Assembly (NCBI GenBank): GCA_001803165.1 | Contig: MHAZ01000012.1 | Location: forward strand, 124,001-188,000 | Direction: 5' to 3' | Length of the DNA: 64,000 bases | Source of the DNA: Stygiobacter sp. RIFOXYC2_FULL_38_25 | GTDB lineage: Bacteria; Bacteroidota; Ignavibacteria; Ignavibacteriales; Melioribacteraceae | Shown here: piece after piece, positions 36,869 through 45,702 of the stretch | Numbering within the stretch: position 1 is the first letter of the stretch | Layout of the letters: the number at the start of each line of letters is the position of its first letter | Translations under genes and position numbers: made by a program | Notes under the pieces: model-generated | Databases searched by the model: none | What the model was told of the DNA's origin: nothing | The model's input: the letters and a program-made list of their open reading frames with translations, nothing else

Positions 36869-39394
36869 CTACTTAATTAGAACTAATTTTTTTGTATCAA
36901 CAAAACTGTTTGTCCGCAGTTGATAAAAATAAACTCCGCTCGAAAGATTCTTGCCGTTAAACTTAACACTATAAAAACCGGGAGATTTCACTTCATCAAC
37001 CAGTGTGGAAATTTCTCTACCGAGAATATCAAACACAGACAGTCTTACTTTGCTTACTTCAGGCAATTGATAATTAATTTCTGTTACCGGATTGAATGGG
37101 TTAGGATAGTTCTGTTCCAGATTAAATTTTGCGGGAATTGTAGATGCCGCAATATAAGTAGGTGTGTTAAATGAAGTTACGTTTGACCAAACGCTCCATT
37201 TCAAATTGTGATCGCGGTACCTAACGCGGTAGTAAAATGTCTTATCGTTCTTAAGAGCTGTTCTTTTGAAAGATAGTTTTGTTAAATCAATACCTTTGTT
37301 TTTATCAATCGGATTAAAACTCGCATCAGCCTTATAAATGTTTTTCCAGTGAACCATGGTATCAATTGATGTTTTGTTGAAATCAATTACTTCAGCAATT
37401 TGTATTCTTACTGTCATTAAAGAGTCGCTGGAGATTTTTGAAGTATTGAAAACGATCTGGCTCTCATTGATTGTGGGCAAGCTTGTAGTTGGTGCAGCAG
37501 GTGCTTGCTGGGTTACTTTTATATACCACTTATCCATCAGTTCATTATTGCGCGCCTTGCTCGCATTACCCAAACTGTACATGGAAGATTCAAATGTTCT
37601 ATTCGCCACATCAATCTCGATTAACTGATAGCAGAAATTATCTATCGTTACATGAATATTTGGATAATCGTTATTAATGTAAGAACCCCATCTATCTATA
37701 GCGCCGCCGCCGCCGCCGCCGCACACCATGCGAAAATCATTACGCGGAGTGGTACTTTGCGATTCCACTGTTCCTCTTTCAAATCCGTGAGTGTGCCCAT
37801 AGGAATATTGAATAACCTTGGAATATTTTTTTAGAATAGGAAAGACTTGGTTTGTTAAATATGCTGGTCTTGAATCCTCTGTAATACCCTGACCCCAAAG
37901 TTCGGTTATAGAAAAATGATGACCAATGAGAAAAACAAAATCTATCTTTGGATCGTTCTCAGCTTCAGTTAATTTACTTTCTAACCAAAGGTTTTGCAGA
38001 GTAAGAGCCGCTCCAGATAAATTTGTATTCAATCCAACAAACATTGTATTGGCAACTACAGAAGACCAGAATCTTTCCGAAAAAGCATTTGGAGCCGGGT
38101 AGCCGGAAATGTTATCGAGCTTCATGTATTTATAGTAGAATTCGTGCTCGCCTTCATGATTTCCGGTAACAGTTAGAAAAGGAATATTTGGCGAGATTGG
38201 AGACATGGGCGCAAAAAATTGTGTTGTCCATTGCGTAATATTATTTCCTGAAACAACTAAATCGCCGGAGTGCAAGACCAAATTAACATTCTTATGAATA
38301 TCGCCTCCGTACAACTGCTGCATATTCTTTTTTGCTTCTCTTATTATCTTGGAAGACATAGTAGTATCGCTATTGTGAGTATCGCTCAAGAGAAGAAACC
38401 TAATTTTCCCGGTATAATTTGCGCCTGGCAGAGTTCTAAAATTATAAACAGAAGAACTACCGCTTCCGCTAACTACTTTATAAAAGTATTCTTGATTAGG
38501 CTGCAATCCCGTTAATTGTACCGTATGCCATCTGTAAGTTCCGGCAATGAGTTCACTGGTTCCATTAGTAGATTGCCCTAAGGAAGATGTTGTTCCGAAA
38601 TCAACCTTTGTAACTGTTGAGCTTGTATCGTGCCAGGAAATAAACATTGAACTGGTAGAAGGATTTTGTAGAAAGGGAATTAACATATGCGTTTTGCCGG
38701 TAGGTGAGCCGATTGTGTGTCCATAGCCTCCAAGAATCGAAATATCCGCAGCTCCTAATGCTGAATCCCAAATAGAAATTTCCGAGCAGTCAATTTCCGA
38801 ATCCTCGCCATCTTCATCGGCAAACATCAAAAGAGTTTTATCGAGAGAAAATCTCCCGTCAACTGTTTGAATTGTTCCGGTGAGAAGTAACTGTCCATCT
38901 AAATAATATTTGTAATGAGTTCCGTTTTTAACGGATATCACCAATCGGTACCATTCATTAGGCTTAATATTATATAGTGAATATCCGGTAGCAGCAACGC
39001 CAATATTTCCGGTCGTATTAATGAAGCAATCGCCATCATTTGAATTTGTCGGACTTGTTTGGAAAAAGCAGTACCATCTTCCAATTGAGGCAACTCTAAA
39101 ATCTATACTAATTGTGTATTCGTTAACAAAATTTCCGGAAGCAGGGGTAATTCCATGATTCATTTTTAAATAGCTGCCCGTTCCGATACTAACTGCAAAG
39201 TCATTTGCTTTAGGACCATCAATTGTTTTTGACGTGCCTTGCAGTGCAAGATCGGTTCCAACATCGGCTTTTAAAATGTTGGTCTTATCATCAAACTTCC
39301 ACCAACCTTTGCGTGTGGGAACTTGTGCGACTGTTAATGTAAAAACAGAATAAATGATTAAGAATAGAATAGAGCGAAGAAGAAGGTCCTTCAT
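36869..39394 (-). CDS. Secreted LamG-like / purple-acid-phosphatase-like metallophosphoesterase with T9SS sorting domain
   Basis: 841 residues. After the signal peptide, residues about 25-225 are a LamG/concanavalin-like module (WWKFDD ... YYLDGQLLL ... MFADEDGEDSEIDCSE) that recurs three times in the 740-residue neighbour. A fibronectin-III-like unit (about 232-320) precedes a calcineurin-type phosphoesterase (about 325-570) with LSDTHN, HSGDLV, TGNHEGEHE, IGHHFS and YGHTHGFERG, the full metal-binding set. A second FN3-like unit and a T9SS domain end the protein. It probably releases phosphate from extracellular esters. An uninterrupted run of GGC codons encodes six Gly near residue 560. A conserved upstream element lies 91 bp before the ATG. 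Confidence 0.9.
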   Translation of the reverse strand: MKDLLLRSILFLIIYSVFTLTVAQVPTRKGWWKFDDKTNILKADVGTDLALQGTSKTIDGPKANDFAVSIGTGSYLKMNHGITPASGNFVNEYTISIDFRVASIGRWYCFFQTSPTNSNDGDCFINTTGNIGVAATGYSLYNIKPNEWYRLVISVKNGTHYKYYLDGQLLLTGTIQTVDGRFSLDKTLLMFADEDGEDSEIDCSEISIWDSALGAADISILGGYGHTIGSPTGKTHMLIPFLQNPSTSSMFISWHDTSSTVTKVDFGTTSSLGQSTNGTSELIAGTYRWHTVQLTGLQPNQEYFYKVVSGSGSSSVYNFRTLPGANYTGKIRFLLLSDTHNSDTTMSSKIIREAKKNMQQLYGGDIHKNVNLVLHSGDLVVSGNNITQWTTQFFAPMSPISPNIPFLTVTGNHEGEHEFYYKYMKLDNISGYPAPNAFSERFWSSVVANTMFVGLNTNLSGAALTLQNLWLESKLTEAENDPKIDFVFLIGHHFSITELWGQGITEDSRPAYLTNQVFPILKKYSKVIQYSYGHTHGFERGTVESQSTTPRNDFRMVCGGGGGGAIDRWGSYINNDYPNIHVTIDNFCYQLIEIDVANRTFESSMYSLGNASKARNNELMDKWYIKVTQQAPAAPTTSLPTINESQIVFNTSKISSDSLMTVRIQIAEVIDFNKTSIDTMVHWKNIYKADASFNPIDKNKGIDLTKLSFKRTALKNDKTFYYRVRYRDHNLKWSVWSNVTSFNTPTYIAASTIPAKFNLEQNYPNPFNPVTEINYQLPEVSKVRLSVFDILGREISTLVDEVKSPGFYSVKFNGKNLSSGVYFYQLRTNSFVDTKKLVLIK

Positions 39395-39484
39395 ATATCA
39401 CCATGTTTTATAGTAAAAATATTAGTTCAGCAGGTAAATCTGATTTTCAATAGGAACAAAATAGAGGCGAAAAGGTAGATGCGG

Positions 39485-39506
39485 CAATAGCGCAAATGTG
39501 GTATAT
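39485..39506 (-). promoter_or_regulatory. Shared T9SS-cargo upstream element, site 1
   Basis: Matches CAATRRCGCAAAYGTGGTAT (written on the plus strand) with T at the Y position. It lies 91 bp upstream of the metallophosphoesterase start. Three more copies precede the next three genes. Confidence 0.75.
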
Positions 39507-39525
39507 GGGTGGATGATGATTGGCT

Positions 39526-39562
39526 AAAAAAAATCCCCTCCCGGATAAACAGGAGAGGATTT
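39526..39562 (-). terminator. Terminator of the glycerophosphodiesterase gene
   Basis: AATCCCCTCC/GGAGAGGATT (one mismatch). The T-run is on the minus strand (A-run 39526-39533), just past the gene's stop at 39580. Confidence 0.8.
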
Positions 39563-39579
39563 TATGTGGTAAGGAAGAA

Positions 39580-42500
39580 CTACTTTAGGAGGAGCAATTT
39601 CTTTGTAGCAGAAAAATCTCCGCTAACCATTTTGTAGATATAAACACCGGAAGCCAAACGGCTTGCATCGAAAGAGACAGAATAATTTCCGGCATTCTTA
39701 AAGCCATTCTCTATTATTCCGACTTCTTTGCCGAGTATATCATACAATTTGATTGTTACTATTCCCGGCTTTGGTAAAGCATAGTTAATTCTTGTTTGCG
39801 GGTTGAATGGGTTAGGATAGTTCTGTGAAAGTGAAAAACTAACCGGAACTGTTTCCGCTAAATTCTCTTCTACTCCAGTTGGGTTTTTAACGGCTAAGTT
39901 TTTAATGTTTTGATATAGCTCGGTTATTTCATCTAGTGTTAATGCTTTGCTGAAAACATGAATGTTATCGAGACTTCCCTTGTAATAAGTAGGTCCAACT
40001 GTTGCGTTTCTGCCCAACATTAAAACCTGCCCCGGTTTAACATTTCCGGTAAGCGGATGTGAATCTTTTAACACGCCGTTCAAGTAAATTTTGGCTGCTG
40101 TTCCATCATAAACACCAACAAGATGAATCCACTCTCCTGAGATTAAATCTATTTCCGGAATACCGGGTCTTTCTGCCGATGTAACTGTTGTTACTTTGAA
40201 ACGTAACTCTTTATTTCCCTTGTCCAAATAAAGTGCATATTGATCTCCATCAGAATCGAAAAGTCCGCAGAAAGAACCGGAGAGTTCTGCCGGCAATTGT
40301 GAAAGTTTAGCCCATAAAGAAACAGAAACAGCCGGAGCGTTAATATCAAAACTTGGCGAAGCAGCAAACTGAACGTAATCATCAACACCGTCAAACTCTA
40401 GTCCGTTGCCTAATATTCCTTTACCAAGTTTGGTTCCTTTCTTAAGTATTCCATTATTTGCGTTAGCGGTAAAATCTGCTACAACAGAATCTTTCTGAAT
40501 ATCATCCAGACTGAAATATGAAATAGTTTTGTCTTGCAAATTTTTGTGAGCAAACTTTGAAGTATCCGAAGTAATAGTATTTGGAATCCCGGCTTTATCT
40601 TTTACACCTTTCGCAACTAATGTATATGTTGCTTCTGTTAATGGAGAGGTTGTTAAAATAACCTGTCTTTGATCAAGTGCTAATTTTGCGCTGAGGACTG
40701 ATGCCGCTTTATCTAACTGATAATTCGTTGAGGTTTCAGCCGTAGCTTGATCAACGGCTTCGTTGAATTCGATAACAAGTTTATTTCCTTCTGCGCGGGA
40801 TGTTGAATTTAGCACCGTTGGTTTCCATGCATCTTTATCCATAATTACAGCAAGCTCGTTGCTGTATTCAAAACTGAAAAGACCTGCCGTGTTCTTTGCC
40901 CTTACACGATAGTAATGCATTGCGTTTTCTTCAACACTCTTATCAATATATTCGGTAACACTACCTGGTACTGTGGCAACTAAGTTTGTCGGGTTACTTT
41001 TTGTGTCTCTATAGATTTCATACATCAGACCGCTTTCGTAGTTTGTCGCAGCCTTCCACTGAACCTTTACATCTAAATTTGTTGCAGTTACCGAGTTTAA
41101 CAAAACATAAGATGGTGCCGGATCAAGCGGCTCTAATTTTGGTGTTTTATATAATTCAGTCACTTCAAACTGACTTAGTGCTGAATTAAATATCTGTACA
41201 TTGTCAATACTTCCTTTAAAATAACTAGCGCTTGCATTACCGCTCCTGCCAAGCATAGCTATCTGTCCAGGCTTTACCGTTCCGGTAATATTGTGTGTGT
41301 CCATCAATTTACTGTTCAAATAAATTTTTGCGCTTGTTCCATCATAAACGCCAACTATATGCAGCCATTGACCGGTAACCAAGCTTGCTGCCGGAATGCC
41401 CGGGCGTTCCGCTGAGGCACTTGTTGAAACTTTAAATCTAAGCTCGTTATTTCCTTTATCCTCGTAGAGAACATACTGGTCGGCGTCTGAATCAAACAAA
41501 GGACCAAAAGCACCCGGCAAATCAGCCGGCAGATAAGTTAGGTTTACCCAGAGGGAAATTGTAACTGCGTTACCGCCAATATCAAAAGAAGGTGAAGAAG
41601 AAAATTGTACGTAATCATCAACGCCGTCAAACTTGAGAGCGTTGCCTATCTTACCTTCAGCTAACGCCGTCCCATTTTTTAATATTCCATTATTAGCTTT
41701 TGTTGATGCATCAACTAAGACGGAATCCTTTATTTCGTCGCAACTGTAATAAGCAATAGTTTTAGATGAGATGGCTTTGTGCAAAAAAATGTTGCCAGAT
41801 GTTACAATTGTGTTTGCCGTTTTCGCTCTGTCTTTAACATTTTTTACCGTAACCGTATAAGAATTTTCCGCAAGTGGAGAAGTGGTTAACTGTACAGATT
41901 TTTGATCTAAGGAAAGTTTCGCTGAAGAAACAGTAACTGATTTATTTACAGTGTAGTTCGCTTTATTCTCTGCGGTTGTCTGGTCAACTCTTTCGCTAAA
42001 GTCTATGTTAATCTTTGTATCCTCTGTGTTGGATGTTACGTAAATAACCTTTGGTTTCGTTAAATCGGCAAGTGTGGTTGCCGAAACTTCATTGCTATAA
42101 TTTGCACTGAGTATTCCAGCAGTATTCTTAGCTTTAATTCTGTAGTAATACTTTTGAGCCTCGGTGAAAGTATCGTCCGTGTATTCCAATTCATTGCCGA
42201 CAGAAGCAATTAAAGTAGTTGGTGCTGGATTTGTATCTCTGTAAATGTTGTAGCCAATAATTGCGCCTTCATTATCTGAGGCGGCATTCCATTTTAGTGT
42301 AACTCTAGTTTCAACCACTGTCGGATCAAGAGCATATACATCTGTAGGCGGAGTTGTATCTGTCACGGATTTCATAAGCGCCGGATTATCCGTTGTTATA
42401 CCGTCAACGCCCAGCGCAATGTAATTTGTCATTGTTGTAGCGCTGTTAATTGTCCAGCTATTGAACTTAATATTCTTAGAATGAGCGTAATCTAAAAACG

Positions 42501-43140
42501 CTTTTGTTGGAGCCGCACTGCTTCCCAACCAATTAATTCCGGCAGCGGCTAGCTGATCGATAACTGCGTTTGTATTTGACGAACCAAATAATTGCGTTGC
42601 TATTGTAGGATCGATAGTTCTTGATTCTGTCATTTGAGCCAAGTTGAAACCAGAGATAATTACCCGGTTCTTCATTCCTAAATCCTGAACCATCTTTACT
42701 ACTTTGCCTACTATGCCAGTGGTGCTTCCTTTTATCTCAATTACCACACCAACATTATATGCTGCGTTCTTTGCCAGTATCAATGCCTCTGATAAGGTGG
42801 GAATTTTTTCTCCCGTAAAAGCGGCAGAAAATTTAACTCCGGCATCAAAAGCTCTTAACTGAGCATAAGTCATAGCAGTAACTGAACCGGTACCATTTGT
42901 TGTTCTGCTGATAGTAGCATCATGCATTATCATTAAAGAATCATCGGCTGATACATACACATCCAGCTCAAAATATTCTGCCTTTAAAGCTATAGCATTT
43001 TTAAATGCCGCCATTGTATTTTCCGGTGCGAGCGCAGCTCCACCACGATGCGCAATATTGGCAACTTGGGCATAACCTGTTGAATAAAGAATTACTAACA
43101 AAGTAATTTGTAATAAGCGAAAAACGCCTTTCATTTTCAT
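39580..43140 (-). CDS. Secreted glycerophosphodiester phosphodiesterase with two LamG units and T9SS sorting domain
   Basis: 1186 residues. After a signal peptide the GDPD domain (about 25-275) has NIAHRGGAALAPENTMAAF, FELDVYVSADDSLMIMHD and GVDGITTDNP, that is His and Arg, the Glu-Asp metal ligands and the catalytic His. Two tandem blocks follow, each with fibronectin-III, an SbsA-type Ig-like unit (VIYVTSNTEDTKINIDFSER) and a LamG domain (FDGVDDYVQFSSSPSFDIGG and FDGVDDYVQFAASPSFDINA). The T9SS domain ([13 protein letters not shown]) closes it. It hydrolyses glycerophosphodiesters such as deacylated phospholipids, here outside the cell. The shared upstream element is 94 bp before the ATG. 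The two blocks show internal duplication. Confidence 0.93.
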   Translation of the reverse strand: MKMKGVFRLLQITLLVILYSTGYAQVANIAHRGGAALAPENTMAAFKNAIALKAEYFELDVYVSADDSLMIMHDATISRTTNGTGSVTAMTYAQLRAFDAGVKFSAAFTGEKIPTLSEALILAKNAAYNVGVVIEIKGSTTGIVGKVVKMVQDLGMKNRVIISGFNLAQMTESRTIDPTIATQLFGSSNTNAVIDQLAAAGINWLGSSAAPTKAFLDYAHSKNIKFNSWTINSATTMTNYIALGVDGITTDNPALMKSVTDTTPPTDVYALDPTVVETRVTLKWNAASDNEGAIIGYNIYRDTNPAPTTLIASVGNELEYTDDTFTEAQKYYYRIKAKNTAGILSANYSNEVSATTLADLTKPKVIYVTSNTEDTKINIDFSERVDQTTAENKANYTVNKSVTVSSAKLSLDQKSVQLTTSPLAENSYTVTVKNVKDRAKTANTIVTSGNIFLHKAISSKTIAYYSCDEIKDSVLVDASTKANNGILKNGTALAEGKIGNALKFDGVDDYVQFSSSPSFDIGGNAVTISLWVNLTYLPADLPGAFGPLFDSDADQYVLYEDKGNNELRFKVSTSASAERPGIPAASLVTGQWLHIVGVYDGTSAKIYLNSKLMDTHNITGTVKPGQIAMLGRSGNASASYFKGSIDNVQIFNSALSQFEVTELYKTPKLEPLDPAPSYVLLNSVTATNLDVKVQWKAATNYESGLMYEIYRDTKSNPTNLVATVPGSVTEYIDKSVEENAMHYYRVRAKNTAGLFSFEYSNELAVIMDKDAWKPTVLNSTSRAEGNKLVIEFNEAVDQATAETSTNYQLDKAASVLSAKLALDQRQVILTTSPLTEATYTLVAKGVKDKAGIPNTITSDTSKFAHKNLQDKTISYFSLDDIQKDSVVADFTANANNGILKKGTKLGKGILGNGLEFDGVDDYVQFAASPSFDINAPAVSVSLWAKLSQLPAELSGSFCGLFDSDGDQYALYLDKGNKELRFKVTTVTSAERPGIPEIDLISGEWIHLVGVYDGTAAKIYLNGVLKDSHPLTGNVKPGQVLMLGRNATVGPTYYKGSLDNIHVFSKALTLDEITELYQNIKNLAVKNPTGVEENLAETVPVSFSLSQNYPNPFNPQTRINYALPKPGIVTIKLYDILGKEVGIIENGFKNAGNYSVSFDASRLASGVYIYKMVSGDFSATKKLLLLK

Positions 43141-43233
43141 GAATCCTCCTTTTTATAATTTGAGTTATATTTCAAAGCGGGGAACAATAAGAGAATTAAC
43201 CGAAAATAAATTAAAAGAGGATGCAGACAGTAA

Positions 43234-43255
43234 CAATAACGCAAACGTGGTATTT
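43234..43255 (-). promoter_or_regulatory. Shared T9SS-cargo upstream element, site 2
   Basis: Matches CAATRRCGCAAAYGTGGTAT, 94 bp upstream of the glycerophosphodiesterase start. Confidence 0.78.
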
Positions 43256-43286
43256 GAAAGCCGGTAGCAGGGGCCTGAAGAGGGGA

Positions 43287-43320
43287 TAAAAAAAACCTCT
43301 CCCAAATTAATGAGAGAGGT
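43287..43320 (-). terminator. Terminator of the triple-LamG gene
   Basis: ACCTCTC/GAGAGGT stem with a 12-nt loop; an A-run on the plus strand gives a T-run in the minus-strand transcript. Confidence 0.8.
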
Positions 43321-43332
43321 ACACCGGGAGGA

Positions 43333-45555
43333 TTACTTGAGCAAAACTAATTTTTTAGTTGAAGTAAACTTGCCGCTGATCATTCTATATATATAAACAC
43401 CCGAAGCTAATTTGCTTCCATCAAAATTAACCGAATGATAGCCAGCACTTCTGTAACCGTTTTCCAGTACGGAAACTTCGTTGCCGAGTATATCGTAAAT
43501 CTTAATAGATACATTTCCGGCATCCGGCATAGCAAAATCAATCTTTGTTAATGGGTTAAACGGGTTTGGATAGTTTTGCGAAATTGAAAATTCTGTAGGT
43601 AGTGAACCATCTTCTTTTTCAACACCAACTGTATGACCAAAACCACCTAAAGCTTTAATTTCAGCTTCGCTAAGAGCGTAGTTGTAAATTGATAATTCTG
43701 CGCAATCTATATCACCATCTTCTCCATCTTCATCTGCAAAAAATAAAACATCTTTATCAAGACCAAAGCGGCTATCAACAGCCTGAATTGTTCCGCTTAA
43801 TACTAAAGTTCCATCAAGATAAATTAAATAATGAGATCCGTTTTGAACAGATACTACCATTCTATACCATTCATTTTGAGTGATTGAATAAGCTGTATAT
43901 CCGGTTGCCTGCAAGCCGATATTTCCGGATTTATTAATGAATAACTCTCCGTCGTTTGTGTTTGCAGGATTAGTTTGTAAGAAACAATGCCAGCTTTCGA
44001 GCGAAGGAGCTCTAAAATCATAACGGAGTGTGTATTCGTTAACTAACAAGCCTCCGCCGTTTGGAGCTATGCCATGTGTAAATTTATAGTGGCTGCCAAC
44101 GCCAACTCTTGTGGCATAATTAGTTGCAGTAGGTCCGTCAACAGATTGATCTGTTCCAACAAGTACTAAAGGATTTCCTACAGTTGGTGTAAGCAAGCTG
44201 AATGGGTTATCGAATTTCCAATTTCCTACCAAAGATTTTGTTGTTGTTCCGCCACCTGTAAGACTATGACCAAAACCGGCGAGCTGTTTTACTTCGTCTT
44301 CAGTCAATGAGCGGTCCCATATTGCTGCTTCTGCAATGTCTATTTCAGCATCATCGCCATCGTTGTCTCCAAACAAAAGTATTGTGCTTTCTAGAGCAAA
44401 TCTACTATCAACTGCCTGCATATTACCATTCAATAAAAGTTGTCCATCTAAATAATATTTATACTGTGTTCCATTTTTTACAGAAATTACTAAGCGGTAC
44501 CATTCATTTGGAATTACGGCATAAGCTCCGTAACCGGTTGCTTGAGTACCAATCTTTCCTTCTTTATTGATAAAGCACTCGCCGTCGGTTGTGTTAGCTG
44601 CGGCAGTTTGGAAGAACGTTCTCCATTTTGTTATGTCTGCAACTTTGAAGTCGAACTTTACTGTGTATTCGTTAACTAATGTTCCGCCGCCGTTAGCCGC
44701 AATTCCATGTGCTGCTTTGTAATGACTGCCAACACCGATTCTAACAGCTTTATTTACTGCTGTTGGTCCGGCAACTGATGTATGTGTTCCAACTAGTTCT
44801 AAATCGTAGCCATAAACAGATTCGGTTAGATTAGTTGCATTATCAAAATTCCATAAAGCTGCAGGCTGCAAAGCTGTTTTTGGTAATTCATGATTATAAC
44901 CACCAAGAAGTTTTGCTTGTCCGCCGGTTAGAGCCACATCCCATATAGCAAGTTCCGAGCAATCAATTTCATTGTCTTCACCATCTTCATCAGCAAAGAT
45001 TAATAATATTTTGTCGAGAGCGAATCTACCATCTACAGTTTGAACAGTACCGTTATGCATTAACTGTCCGTCTAGATAATATTTATAGGCAACACCATTT
45101 TTTACAGATACTACTAAGCGGTACCATTCGTTCGCTTTGATTTCGTAAGAGCCATATCCTGTTGCTGCAACGCCTATGAAACCCGAATCTCTAAGAAAGC
45201 AATCGCCGTCAGTAGAATTATCCGGACTTGTCTGGAAAAATGCTCTCCATGTTCCGATGTCTTTTACACGGAAATCAAATTGTAGCGAGTATTCGTTTAC
45301 AAACGTAGTTGGGGAAGCAGCAATGCCGTGAGTCATTTTGAAATGGCTTCCAACTCCAATGCGTGTTGCACCGTTACCGGCTGCGGGTCCTGCTATTGCT
45401 TGTTGTGTTCCGACTAATTCTAAATTAGAACCAACATCAGCTTTTATGATGTTAGCTGCATCGTCAAATTTCCACCAGCCTTTGCGAGTAGGTACTTGCG
45501 CCATTGTTACTGAAATAATAGAGAAGAGTACAAGGAGTGTAAAGATTTTTTTCAT
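43333..45555 (-). CDS. Secreted protein with three LamG-like modules and T9SS sorting domain
   Basis: 740 residues. A signal peptide is followed by three near-identical modules of about 210 residues (about 22-228, 235-440 and 448-650). Each runs from a WxFDN/D segment through GVGSHYK, YYLDGQL or IYLDGTL and FADEDGED or FGDNDGDD to LGGFGH. The same module starts the 841-residue metallophosphoesterase nearby. There is no catalytic domain. A T9SS domain ([13 protein letters not shown] ... SGVYIYRM) ends it. It is probably a carbohydrate- or polymer-binding surface protein. The acidic DEDGED loops suggest calcium binding. It carries the shared upstream element 96 bp before its ATG. Confidence 0.9.
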   Translation of the reverse strand: MKKIFTLLVLFSIISVTMAQVPTRKGWWKFDDAANIIKADVGSNLELVGTQQAIAGPAAGNGATRIGVGSHFKMTHGIAASPTTFVNEYSLQFDFRVKDIGTWRAFFQTSPDNSTDGDCFLRDSGFIGVAATGYGSYEIKANEWYRLVVSVKNGVAYKYYLDGQLMHNGTVQTVDGRFALDKILLIFADEDGEDNEIDCSELAIWDVALTGGQAKLLGGYNHELPKTALQPAALWNFDNATNLTESVYGYDLELVGTHTSVAGPTAVNKAVRIGVGSHYKAAHGIAANGGGTLVNEYTVKFDFKVADITKWRTFFQTAAANTTDGECFINKEGKIGTQATGYGAYAVIPNEWYRLVISVKNGTQYKYYLDGQLLLNGNMQAVDSRFALESTILLFGDNDGDDAEIDIAEAAIWDRSLTEDEVKQLAGFGHSLTGGGTTTKSLVGNWKFDNPFSLLTPTVGNPLVLVGTDQSVDGPTATNYATRVGVGSHYKFTHGIAPNGGGLLVNEYTLRYDFRAPSLESWHCFLQTNPANTNDGELFINKSGNIGLQATGYTAYSITQNEWYRMVVSVQNGSHYLIYLDGTLVLSGTIQAVDSRFGLDKDVLFFADEDGEDGDIDCAELSIYNYALSEAEIKALGGFGHTVGVEKEDGSLPTEFSISQNYPNPFNPLTKIDFAMPDAGNVSIKIYDILGNEVSVLENGYRSAGYHSVNFDGSKLASGVYIYRMISGKFTSTKKLVLLK

Positions 45556-45650
45556 GATTCACCTTCTATGTTGTGATTGTTGTTAGCGTATTGAAGTAAT
45601 CATTTTTAGGATTCTTACTAAAGGAAATTAGAACTGATAGTGTAGAGCCT

Positions 45651-45672
45651 CAATAGCGCAAACGTGGTATTT
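45651..45672 (-). promoter_or_regulatory. Shared T9SS-cargo upstream element, site 3
   Basis: Matches CAATRRCGCAAAYGTGGTAT followed by TT, 96 bp upstream of the triple-LamG start. Confidence 0.78.
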
Positions 45673-45702
45673 AGTTTTTATGCTTTTAAAAAGACGTGAA
45701 CT

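Noticed and set aside
37489-37834. Overlapping plus-strand reading frames inside the metallophosphoesterase gene
   Set aside because: They are antisense shadows with no ribosome-binding site or domain, over a well-supported gene.
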